Shown here piece after piece: positions 35,160 to 43,631 of a DNA stretch of 64,000 nt (positions within the stretch are counted from its first letter, which is position 1; each line of letters starts with the position of its first letter). The stretch covers positions 186,001-250,000 of the forward strand of contig NZ_JAKFZS010000002.1 in NCBI RefSeq assembly GCF_021654285.1, in the 5' to 3' direction. Source of the stretch: Pseudoalteromonas luteoviolacea (GTDB taxonomy: Bacteria > Pseudomonadota > Gammaproteobacteria > Enterobacterales > Alteromonadaceae). Position numbers and translations under genes: made by a program. Below the pieces are notes generated by a model. That model was not told where the DNA came from. It was given only the letters and a program-made list of their open reading frames with translations, and ran no database searches.

Positions 35160-35644
35160 ATCATTCGAAACAAAAAGGGATGGTATTAATCGTCTCTATG
35201 GTATTGATCGTTGCGGTGACGAGTATCGCTGTGACATTGATGAGTAGCAGTACGATTGATATAAAAATTACCAATGCAGCACAAGAGCGTGAAACAGCTG
35301 AGGCCTATTTAATGGGCGAGGTGCAGCGACTGGTAAAAGATCAAAAACAAATGTTTGGTGCCAGTAAGTTTCATCTAACCAATGGTCAGATAGACGCCAA
35401 TGATGGCGGTGTTCACAAGTTTGATAATGAAAACCAAGAAAGCCTAGTCGATTATGAATTAAGAAACTTGAATAAAGGACAGTTAGAAGTTCCGTGCCCT
35501 AGGATATATGGTTATACCGAGGGGGTTGTCTGCAATATGACTGAGCTAACGAGCTCTGTAGAGTATGGTGACCAAGGCCGTCATAAGGTGACAGTCGTTA
35601 TTGGTATTGGTCAAGAGATTCAAGATGTTAAGGCAAATCAATGA
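35153..35644 (+). CDS. pilX: type IV pilus minor pilin PilX
   Basis: A 163-residue PilX-family protein: KQKGMVLIVSMVLIVAVTSIAVTLMSSS, where the position equivalent to glutamate +5 is not E but V, as is common in PilX/GspK-like tip pilins. The C-terminal half is short and acidic. It overlaps pilW at its start and pilY1 by 4 bases at its end, so translation is likely coupled. Confidence 0.85.
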   Translation: MVNHSKQKGMVLIVSMVLIVAVTSIAVTLMSSSTIDIKITNAAQERETAEAYLMGEVQRLVKDQKQMFGASKFHLTNGQIDANDGGVHKFDNENQESLVDYELRNLNKGQLEVPCPRIYGYTEGVVCNMTELTSSVEYGDQGRHKVTVVIGIGQEIQDVKANQ

Positions 35645-38600
35645 TGTACTTTAAAAGACTTTTCTTAGTTTGCTTGCTGATAAGCAGCGGTGTATATGCT
35701 GAAGACATTGAACTGTATGTAAAACACGATGTGGGTGGCTCTGAAAAGTCGCGTGTTATGGTGATTTTTGATACTTCAGGCAGTATGGCGTGGGATGTAA
35801 CTGACGGGCGGCGTTGCTATGAGTATAAAAATTGGCGGCTGAGATCCGTAGAGTGTTTTGACACCTCAAAGACATCCAAGACCTGTTATAAGTACAAGAA
35901 TGGCCGTTATCGCTCTTCAAGATGTTATGACAGCCGACTGAGAGTGGCGAAAGATGCCATGACTACCTTAGTGAACGACAACCCTGATTTTGACTTTGGC
36001 TTAATGCGCTTGTATTCCAGCTCAGGAGGGTATGTTTTAAATGGTATTGGTGCCGATCCAAGTGTGGTTGTCAGTAAAATAAATGCGCTTAGAGCCAGCG
36101 GCAGCACTCCCTTGGCGGAAACCTTGTGGGAGGCTTATTTGTATCTTAAAGGGGAATCCGTTGATTATGGTTTTAATGGCGGTAATGACAGAGATAAGTC
36201 CATTGAATATAACAACACCTATATATCACCTTTTGCGCCTGTAGCTGGTGAACCTGAGCGCTGCGATACTTCAACGAATATTATCTTGATGACTGACGGT
36301 GACCCAACAAGTGACACAGGAAAAGATACTGATATATCTGACGAACATCTAGTAACGTTTGGCTCGAAACCGGATAAGTTATCTAATAGCTATCTAAACA
36401 CCTTGGCAAAATTGATGCGCGGTACCTCAGAAACGCCCATTGACTTATACCCTACTACACCTGATAAGCAAGACTTTGCGCGAGTTTACACAATTGGATT
36501 TGGTACTGGTATGTCTAATGCCGGTAAAGCGCTTTTGAGACAAACGGGGGAGATTGACGGTGGAGGGGATTACCTTCACGCAAATACGGCATCGCAGTTA
36601 TCTGAAGCACTAAAACTAACTATTTCAAAAATACGAGAGCAAAGCGATAGCTTTTCATCTCCTTCAGTGTCTACAAGTAGTTCTGATTTGAGTCGCAGTG
36701 GTGATTCGGTTTACTTCACTATGTTTTATCCGGAAACTCATACTCGATGGGCTGGGAATCTTAAAAAACTCAAAGTGACTGGTGGTATCGTACATGGCTC
36801 ATCTAGCACAACTAATGCGATTAATGATCAAGGTCAAATTGATAAGTCAGTCACAACGTTTTGGTCTGCGCCAAGCAGTAAAGATGGCAACGTGGTATTG
36901 GAAGGCGGGATTAATTACCAGCTGACTGAGCGGCAAACAGTTCGTCGTTTATATTCAGATTATGGTAAAGGGGCCCTGTATGACTTTGATTATGCGTCCG
37001 CTTTAAATGCTCACCAAGGTTCATTGGTAAATTTGGCAGCAAAGCTTGGTAGTTCAACGGCCGAAGTGCAAAACACTATGTTGTGGGCAAGAGGGCTTGA
37101 TGTCGATGACCAAAATGGTAACCGTATCACTAACGAAAGGCGAAAAGATATCTTTGGAGACCCACTTCATTCAAGGCCTGTGACCATAGATTATGGCAAT
37201 GATGATTTAAGGGTGGTTGTGGGTACTAATGCCGGCTTTTTGCATATGTTCAAAGATAAAGGAGAAACAGTTGAAGAAAGCTGGGCGTTCATTCCAGACT
37301 CGCTCCTAGATATTATGAAACCGCTTAGAGATCGCAGGCAAGATACCAAGCTGTATGGGATGGACGGACCTATCACAGTGTATTTTTGGGACAAAAATGA
37401 TAGTGGAGTGGTGGATTCTGGTGAGAAAGTTTGGTTGATTGCGGGTATGCGACGCGGTGGCAATGAATATTACGGCTTTGATATTACTGTACCGGATCAG
37501 CCCAGAATGTTGTGGGGCGGGCCAATTAAGGGTGGTGTTGGTGATTTCACAGAGTTAGGCCAGTCTTGGTCTAAGCCTATTGTGTCTTTTATTACAGCTC
37601 AACCAGACAAGCCAGTGTTAATTTTTGGTGCTGGGTATGACACGAATAAAGACAATGCTATTTTCTCGGAAGACACTAAAGGCAGAGGAATATATATCGT
37701 TGATTTAGAAAGCGGTAAGCCCGTATGGTCTTTGACTCCTGATAACGGCTTTAAAGGCGAGCATAGTATTGCTGCGGATGTGAGTGTGCTTGACTCTGAC
37801 TATGATGGTTATGTTGATAGGATCTATGCAGCTGATACGGGTGGTGGGCTTTGGAGAGTAGATCTACCTAGTAGCAAACCGGACGATGAAGATGCGCCAT
37901 GGACTCATTATATGCTAGCTAACTTGAGTGGTGGGAATGACATTGCTAAAAGAAGGTTTTTCTATCGACCCATGATAGCAAGGACTTACTTCAGCAAGGT
38001 CACCGAAGAAATTATAGATGGCAAGGCGACTAAAATTAGAAGAGATGTACCGTACGAGGGGATCTTGATTGGTAGTGGTAACCGAGCAAAGCCAACGTCA
38101 ACACACATCAAGAACTTTTTATTTATGGTCAGGGATGAAAATACAAAAACTCAATCATTTACGTCAGATAATACGCCAAGTGTGATCCGCGCAAGTGATT
38201 TGTTTAATGTCACTAATGATCCATTTAAATCTAGCCTAGATAGCTACGAGAATTTTACGGACCAAGAGGTAGAGTTAGGTAAAGCGAAAGGCTGGAAAAT
38301 TAGATTAGAAGCAGGAGAAAAGTCTCTTTCTGCAGCAACAGCGATTGGTGGGTTAGCCTATTTTACTTCGTTTTCACCAACGACGGTCTCAGAAAATCAA
38401 TGTTCGATTGGCGAAGGTACAGGATACTTGTACATTGTGCACCTGCATTACGGTATGCAAGTATTCCAATTACGTCGTTACAGGACGACAGCCACACTAC
38501 CAGATACACCTCGGACGCATTACGATGTATACGAAGACCCAATCACGAAGAAAAAGACGGTCAAAGCCAAAATTATCAGCCCGACAGTTATAAAAGATGA

Positions 38601-38784
38601 CGCGTTAGATGACATGTTTGGTGGTAATCCTGCTGATGGTATTGATCCTTACAAGCTTGAGCCACCCAATGTTTATAAAAATACCGATGGCTCTGCAAAT
38701 GTACCGGGTGTTTCGCCACTGACGATCACGTACGAAACAAGGCAACTTTATATTTACAAGAAAGAAGATAATGATGAAAAGTAA
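35641..38784 (+). CDS. pilY1: PilY1-type pilus tip adhesin with von Willebrand A domain
   Basis: Large exported protein (1047 residues) that caps and stabilises type IV pili and mediates adhesion. Signal peptide 1-20 (VYA), a von Willebrand A domain with MIDAS D44-x-S46-x-S48, and a C-terminal PilC/PilY1 beta-propeller (FGDPLHSRPVTIDYG, VGTNAGFLHMF, WGGPI). Two calcium-type loops are visible, DKNDSGVVDSGE (about 583) and DSDYDGYVD (about 719), the latter matching the PilY1 calcium site. An unusual feature is a duplicated motif C-Y-x-Y-K-N-x-R-x-R-S-x-x-C at residues 59-72 and 82-95, inserted just after the MIDAS strand. It overlaps pilX by 4 and pilE by 14 bases. Confidence 0.93.
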   Translation: MMYFKRLFLVCLLISSGVYAEDIELYVKHDVGGSEKSRVMVIFDTSGSMAWDVTDGRRCYEYKNWRLRSVECFDTSKTSKTCYKYKNGRYRSSRCYDSRLRVAKDAMTTLVNDNPDFDFGLMRLYSSSGGYVLNGIGADPSVVVSKINALRASGSTPLAETLWEAYLYLKGESVDYGFNGGNDRDKSIEYNNTYISPFAPVAGEPERCDTSTNIILMTDGDPTSDTGKDTDISDEHLVTFGSKPDKLSNSYLNTLAKLMRGTSETPIDLYPTTPDKQDFARVYTIGFGTGMSNAGKALLRQTGEIDGGGDYLHANTASQLSEALKLTISKIREQSDSFSSPSVSTSSSDLSRSGDSVYFTMFYPETHTRWAGNLKKLKVTGGIVHGSSSTTNAINDQGQIDKSVTTFWSAPSSKDGNVVLEGGINYQLTERQTVRRLYSDYGKGALYDFDYASALNAHQGSLVNLAAKLGSSTAEVQNTMLWARGLDVDDQNGNRITNERRKDIFGDPLHSRPVTIDYGNDDLRVVVGTNAGFLHMFKDKGETVEESWAFIPDSLLDIMKPLRDRRQDTKLYGMDGPITVYFWDKNDSGVVDSGEKVWLIAGMRRGGNEYYGFDITVPDQPRMLWGGPIKGGVGDFTELGQSWSKPIVSFITAQPDKPVLIFGAGYDTNKDNAIFSEDTKGRGIYIVDLESGKPVWSLTPDNGFKGEHSIAADVSVLDSDYDGYVDRIYAADTGGGLWRVDLPSSKPDDEDAPWTHYMLANLSGGNDIAKRRFFYRPMIARTYFSKVTEEIIDGKATKIRRDVPYEGILIGSGNRAKPTSTHIKNFLFMVRDENTKTQSFTSDNTPSVIRASDLFNVTNDPFKSSLDSYENFTDQEVELGKAKGWKIRLEAGEKSLSAATAIGGLAYFTSFSPTTVSENQCSIGEGTGYLYIVHLHYGMQVFQLRRYRTTATLPDTPRTHYDVYEDPITKKKTVKAKIISPTVIKDDALDDMFGGNPADGIDPYKLEPPNVYKNTDGSANVPGVSPLTITYETRQLYIYKKEDNDEK

Positions 38785-39190
38785 AATGCATGTTGATTCA
38801 GGTTTTACGTTGATCGAGCTCGTAATAGTTGTAGCTATTGTCGGGATACTCGCCACCTTGGCGTATCCCAATTACTCTAGTTATATTAAACGCGGCGCGA
38901 GAACGGATGCCATGACCATCTTATTGGATGCGGCAAATAAGCAAGAGCAGTATTTTGTGGATAATCGAGAGTATGCCAGTAAATTGGAAGATATTGGCGT
39001 ACCGACAACAAGTGAAAACGGTTATTTTAATATCTCAGTCAGTGTCAGCAGTGGGGGCTATACCTTAACGGCAACCGCCGCGGGCGGGCCTGTTCAAGGA
39101 GATCTTGAGTGCAGTAGTTTATCTGTCAATAACTTAGGTATAAAAACAGTGACTGGGACAGCCAGCGCGGATACTTGCTGGGAGCGCTAA
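38771..39190 (+). CDS. pilE: type IV pilus minor pilin PilE
   Basis: A 139-residue pilin-like protein: SG|FTLIELVIVVAIVGILATLAYPNYSSYIKRG, followed by DAMTILLDAANKQEQYFVDNREYA and a C-terminal disulfide-bonded region with two cysteines (ECSSL, DTCWER). It matches PilE/PilA-type minor pilins that end this operon. Its start overlaps pilY1 by 14 bases. Its TAA stop overlaps the stop of the opposite-strand fimT-like gene (shared CTAA at 39187-39190). Confidence 0.9.
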   Translation: MMKSKMHVDSGFTLIELVIVVAIVGILATLAYPNYSSYIKRGARTDAMTILLDAANKQEQYFVDNREYASKLEDIGVPTTSENGYFNISVSVSSGGYTLTATAAGGPVQGDLECSSLSVNNLGIKTVTGTASADTCWER

Positions 39191-39717
39191 AGTTTACATT
39201 TAGAAGTATCTTTTAGTCTGGTGCGGCCAGCTGTGCTTAAAGAAAGTGCTTTGCCATATTTGCTGCCATCGCGTTTGGTGATGCAATAGACAAAAGTACC
39301 ATTTGCAAGGCCCCAAGTGCTGCCCGTATGTTTAAACGTGACTCCTGATCTTTGATAACTAATATCGTCAGCTGGGTTTATGCCAGTGCTAACTGTAAGA
39401 ATGGTGTCTTGATCGTTTAAGCACTTTAGTTCACCTCTATCAATGAACAGAGTAAGTTCAGTATGCCAATAGTGTTTTGCGCAGCAATTTGAAACCAACG
39501 GGCATAGTGTGACACGTTCACCAGAATAAACCGCCTTAAGTCTGGCGTAACTTATTAACCTGTCTAGATACATGAGTGCGTATTTGGGTCTATTAATAGA
39601 AAAAACTTCACTCATAGAGGGAATAGCAAGTGAAGTAACAATGGCGCATATTGATAGCACGATAAGCAGCTCGAACAGTGAAAACCCTGTATTTTTAATT
39701 TTGTTCATCAATTCCAC
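39187..39717 (-). CDS. FimT/GspH-family type IV pseudopilin
   Basis: 176-residue prepilin-like protein with NTG|FSLFELLIVLSICAIVTSLAIPS, then a GspH-type domain with RLISYARLKAVYSGERVTLCPL, the stretch conserved in FimT/FimU. FimT/FimU usually sit at the head of the minor-pilin operon; here the gene is antisense at its tail. GTG 39717 is used as the start, with AAGGA 5 bases before it; ATG 39708 is the alternative. A second related gene lies 184 bases upstream on the same strand. Confidence 0.82.
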   Translation of the reverse strand: MELMNKIKNTGFSLFELLIVLSICAIVTSLAIPSMSEVFSINRPKYALMYLDRLISYARLKAVYSGERVTLCPLVSNCCAKHYWHTELTLFIDRGELKCLNDQDTILTVSTGINPADDISYQRSGVTFKHTGSTWGLANGTFVYCITKRDGSKYGKALSLSTAGRTRLKDTSKCKL

Positions 39718-39901
39718 TCTAGTCCTTGAGTATAGGTATGTATTTTGGTGACTTAGAAGGTGGATTTGAGGGGGTAAAATTTAAACACCGTTGGCCATGC
39801 ACTTTAATTATTATTTTTTAGTGCATCTGTACAATAGCGAGTGTGAAAATGAAAAAGTTAATCTTTTTTGGTTTTAAAACTCTTTTTTAGCGTGTTGAAG
39901 A

Positions 39902-40441
39902 TTAGGTGCAAGTTTGCGTTGTATCACCAGTGAATAATGCCGTACCTGCTTGTGTTATATTGAGGCTTTGGTTTTGTGTTGTAGCCCCATTCGGGCAGTA
40001 GACAAATGTACCATTTTGTCCGTCACCAAGTCGGCCACTTGAGTCAAATTTTAATGAAGCAACTGGGTAGTTTAAGTCATCATTATCTAATACTCGTTCC
40101 ATTACTCTTAATAAGTCATCAGTATCAGTCGTGTATGTACCATTATTGTCTCGATCTACAAAAATAACGATTCGATTGCTTTTCCAGTCTGTGTTGCAAG
40201 TAAAGTCTTTATTTTCCAAAAGTAGAGTTTCTAGAACAGGGCATACGATGACAATTTCATCGCTGGCAGTCGCTTTTGCTCTAGCAAAAGTGACAGTACG
40301 CTTAAGCTCCAATAAAAAACTCTGGGCGCGATTTTCTTGATAAGTGGAGCTTGTGAAGAAGAAAGTCAGGGAAGCCAATACACCTAAAATAGCAACGGTG
40401 ATTAACAACTCCAATAAGCTCATGCCGCGTTGGTATCGCAT
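39902..40441 (-). CDS. FimT/GspH-family type IV pseudopilin (second)
   Basis: 179-residue prepilin-like protein with RG|MSLLELLITVAILGVLASLTF and the GspH-type segment LLELKRTVTFARAKATASDEIVIVCPV. A methionine rather than phenylalanine occupies the first mature position. The ATG at 40441 follows GGAG by 6 bases, so it is preferred to TTG at 40453. It is related to the gene at 39187; one may play the FimU role (pilus) and the other FimT (DNA uptake), but which is which cannot be assigned from this sequence. Confidence 0.82.
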   Translation of the reverse strand: MRYQRGMSLLELLITVAILGVLASLTFFFTSSTYQENRAQSFLLELKRTVTFARAKATASDEIVIVCPVLETLLLENKDFTCNTDWKSNRIVIFVDRDNNGTYTTDTDDLLRVMERVLDNDDLNYPVASLKFDSSGRLGDGQNGTFVYCPNGATTQNQSLNITQAGTALFTGDTTQTCT

Positions 40442-40514
40442 CTTAAGCTCCAAATACAGGCTGATTATGATACTTTATTTTGCGCTTTTTCAATATATTA
40501 TTCAACAGCTATGT

Positions 40515-40912
<398 letters not shown>

Positions 40913-40931
40913 CTTCGTATCCAATAGGGGA

Positions 40932-40956
40932 GTTCAGGCATCACAGATGCCTGAAC
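40932..40956. terminator. bidirectional terminator between glnB and bamD
   Basis: An 11-bp perfect stem (40932-40942 with 40946-40956) around ACA, 20 bases after glnB and just after the bamD stop on the other strand, followed by AAAATTTT. Confidence 0.7.
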
Positions 40957-40963
40957 CAAAATT

Positions 40964-41722
40964 TTAACGTTGGTTAAGCGCTTTTGTCTTTCTGACATGG
41001 TCACTTAGCTCGGTTAGACCAAGCTTGTCGTAGCTCTTCTCCATCATGTCCAGCGCTTCAAGCAAATAACTACTTTGTGAATAGTGCTCAACAACATATT
41101 TGCCACGGTTAGCTGCTGCCAAATACGCTTCACGTTCAAAGTAATAATTAGCAATTTTCAGCTCATAGCGTGCCATTTTATTGAGTAGCCAAGCAAGGCG
41201 CTTTTTCGCTTCCGGCGTGTAACTGCTATCTGGATAGTTTTTGACTAGCGTAGATAAATCTTGGAACGCAACGCGTGTTTTGCTTACATCTCTATCCGCA
41301 CGGTCAACGCCAAAGTATTCCTGAAACGCATTTTCATCGGCTTTAATATTAATCAAACCACGCATGTAATACATGTAGTCTAGGTTTTTGTGATTCGGAT
41401 TCAATCGAATGAAGCGGTCTACGGTTGCAAGTGCTTGATCGATATTGCCTGTTTGATAATGTGCATAAACCAAATCCATTTGTACTTGTCTAGAGTAAGG
41501 ACCAAATGGGTAACGAGCATTGATTGCGCCAAGTAGCTGAATAGCTCTAGCGTATAGGCCTGAGTCTAGTGTGCGTTTGGCATCTTCATATAATGCTTGT
41601 ACAGATTTGTTTGGTACACGTTCAATTTCTTCTTGTTCTGGTGCTGAAGAACATGCGGCTAATCCTAGTATAGATGCGCTAATAAATACTGCAGCAGCGC
41701 GTTTTCCCAACTTCATTATCAT
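40964..41722 (-). CDS. bamD: outer membrane assembly lipoprotein BamD
   Basis: Essential lipoprotein of the BAM complex that inserts beta-barrel proteins. 252 residues with a signal peptide and lipobox (LGLAAC, Cys25), followed by TPR repeats: LYEDAKRTLDSGLYARAIQLL, NARYPFGPYSRQVQMDLVYAHYQTG, and DRFIRLNPNHKNLDYMYYMRGL. The start may be the first ATG (41722) or the one two codons in (41716). Divergent from rluD as in E. coli. Confidence 0.95.
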   Translation of the reverse strand: MIMKLGKRAAAVFISASILGLAACSSAPEQEEIERVPNKSVQALYEDAKRTLDSGLYARAIQLLGAINARYPFGPYSRQVQMDLVYAHYQTGNIDQALATVDRFIRLNPNHKNLDYMYYMRGLINIKADENAFQEYFGVDRADRDVSKTRVAFQDLSTLVKNYPDSSYTPEAKKRLAWLLNKMARYELKIANYYFEREAYLAAANRGKYVVEHYSQSSYLLEALDMMEKSYDKLGLTELSDHVRKTKALNQR

Positions 41723-41845
41723 TTTATTTTACTACCTTCGTTGTCTTCGGCTAGGCCAAGTCGGTAAAACCGAGTAAACTATGCATTTATGCGATTCTAA
41801 CCCAGTCGAGCGAGGCTTGCACTGGTAATTTAGGTAAAGTTACAC

Positions 41846-42823
41846 ATGTCAGAGCAAATTTCTCTACAAGCCGAAGTGCCAATCGAGTTAGGCGGTAAAC
41901 GTCTAGACCAAATATTAGCGCAATTGTTCCCTGATTTTTCACGTTCAAGAATAAAAACGTGGATTTTAGATGAGAAGGTAACCGTTAATGGTCAAACATT
42001 AAGCACACCCAAAGAAAAACTGTTTGGTGGTGAAGTCGTAGAGATCGAAACACAAATAGAAGCAGAGCGCGAGTATGAAGCGCAAGATATTGCACTAGAT
42101 ATTGTTTATGAAGATGACGATATTCTGGTGATTAACAAGCCTATGGGTTTAGTTGTTCACCCAGGTGCAGGCAACCCTAATGGTACGGTACTTAATGCAC
42201 TCCTGTATCACCACCCTGATATTATCAATGTACCGCGTGCTGGTATCGTGCATCGTTTGGATAAAGACACAACAGGTTTGATGGTGGTTGCAAAAACCAT
42301 TCAGGCGCAAACTCATTTGGTTAAAAACCTGCAAGCGCGCACCAACTTCACCCGAGAATATGAAGCTATCTGTAATGGTACAATGACAGCTGGCGGTGTA
42401 ATCGAAAAGCCGATTGGTCGTCATGCCACAAAGCGTACGCATATGGCGGTACATGAAATGGGTAAACCTGCGATTACGCACTATCGTGTTGCTGAAAAGT
42501 TCAGAGCCCATACGCGACTCAGGTTACGTCTGGAAACAGGTAGAACACACCAGATCCGTGTACACATGGCATATTTAAAGCATCCATTGATTGGAGATCA
42601 GCTTTACAATGGTCGTCCTTGCCCACCGAAAAATGCCTCAGCAGAATTTTTAGAGACATTACGAGGCTTCAAAAGGCAGGCACTTCATGCTGTTAAACTC
42701 AGTATCGCACACCCAATTACCGGTGAGAAAATGACTTGGGAAGCGCCAATTCCTGATGATATGCAAGCGCTGACTGAGATGCTAAGAGCGGATACGAAAG
42801 CTAACCCTCAAATTGAATACTAG
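41846..42823 (+). CDS. rluD: 23S rRNA pseudouridine synthase RluD
   Basis: Makes pseudouridines 1911, 1915 and 1917 of 23S rRNA helix 69. 325 residues with an N-terminal S4 domain (about 18-75, RLDQILAQLFPDFSRSRIK) and the RluA-type catalytic motif HRLDKDTTGLM with Asp139, the same number as in E. coli. The C-terminal RTHQIRVHMAYLKHPLIGD is typical. pgeF follows at once. Confidence 0.96.
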   Translation: MSEQISLQAEVPIELGGKRLDQILAQLFPDFSRSRIKTWILDEKVTVNGQTLSTPKEKLFGGEVVEIETQIEAEREYEAQDIALDIVYEDDDILVINKPMGLVVHPGAGNPNGTVLNALLYHHPDIINVPRAGIVHRLDKDTTGLMVVAKTIQAQTHLVKNLQARTNFTREYEAICNGTMTAGGVIEKPIGRHATKRTHMAVHEMGKPAITHYRVAEKFRAHTRLRLRLETGRTHQIRVHMAYLKHPLIGDQLYNGRPCPPKNASAEFLETLRGFKRQALHAVKLSIAHPITGEKMTWEAPIPDDMQALTEMLRADTKANPQIEY

Positions 42824-42827
42824 TCAT

Positions 42828-43553
42828 ATGATATTGCCTCAATGGCCAGTGCAAGAGAAAGTCGGTGCTTTAACAAGCACCCGCTTGGGCGGTTACTCTA
42901 AGTCGCCTTTTGATACGTTTAATTTGGCGGTTCATGTCGGAGATTGCGTTGAAGATGTTAAAAGTAATCGCAAGCTGCTAGCAAAGTCTCTTCCAGCTGA
43001 GCCTATTTGGATAAATCAGGTTCATGGCTCACATGTACACCGTGTTGATGCGCATACAGAGCTTGACGAGACGTGTAGTGCAGATGCTTTGTATACGCGT
43101 TTAAGAAAACAGCCTTTAGCAATTATGACCGCAGATTGTTTGCCTATCCTATTAGCAAGTCGACAAGGTGATGAAGTTGCGGCAATCCATGCCGGCTGGC
43201 GGCCACTTGCTGGTGGTATTATAGAGAACACGCTACAGTGCTTTCGTGCACCTGCAAATGAGATAGTGGCTTGGTTTGGGCCAGCAATTGGACCTACTGC
43301 GTTTGAAGTGGGGGCTGAAGTTAAAGATGCCTTCATAGAAAAATTACCAGCGCAAACGCAGGCATTTACGCCTAATGGTGGAAACAAGTTTCTCGCGGAT
43401 ATTTTTCTATTGGCTCGTATTCGGTTAAATTCGTTGAATATAAACTATATTTATAGCGATGAACTTTGTACTTACAGTGATAGTGAGCAATTTTTTTCAT
43501 ACCGCCGAGAGGGGCAATGTGGACGCATGGCAACCGTGATCTGGCGCAAATAA
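42828..43553 (+). CDS. pgeF: peptidoglycan editing factor PgeF (laccase-domain family)
   Basis: YfiH-family protein, known in E. coli to remove mis-incorporated L-serine from peptidoglycan precursors. The 241-residue product from ATG 42828 (MILPQWPVQEK) aligns with E. coli PgeF (IVPQWPQP). Metal-site signatures: NQVHGSHVH, TADCLPI, HAGWRPLAGG and a C-terminal cysteine/histidine-type ELCTYSD followed by FFSYRREGQCGRMATVIW. The longer frame begins with TTG inside rluD and is less likely. Confidence 0.92.
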   Translation: MILPQWPVQEKVGALTSTRLGGYSKSPFDTFNLAVHVGDCVEDVKSNRKLLAKSLPAEPIWINQVHGSHVHRVDAHTELDETCSADALYTRLRKQPLAIMTADCLPILLASRQGDEVAAIHAGWRPLAGGIIENTLQCFRAPANEIVAWFGPAIGPTAFEVGAEVKDAFIEKLPAQTQAFTPNGGNKFLADIFLLARIRLNSLNINYIYSDELCTYSDSEQFFSYRREGQCGRMATVIWRK

Positions 43554-43562
43554 ATTCTATTC

Positions 43563-43595
43563 TCTACTTGAACATATTCACCAAAGGACCCACTT
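43563..43595 (+). promoter_or_regulatory. putative heat-shock (sigma32) promoter of clpB
   Basis: TCTCTACTTGAA (43561-43572, -35) and CCCACTT (43589-43595, -10) are 16 bases apart. The -35 matches the extended consensus TnTCnCCCTTGAA well; the -10 deviates from CCCCATnT by two bases. clpB is a classic sigma32 target, supporting the call. Confidence 0.55.
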
Positions 43596-43631
43596 AAAGA
43601 AGTAGTTTAGAATACTTAGGTGCGGAGTCTC

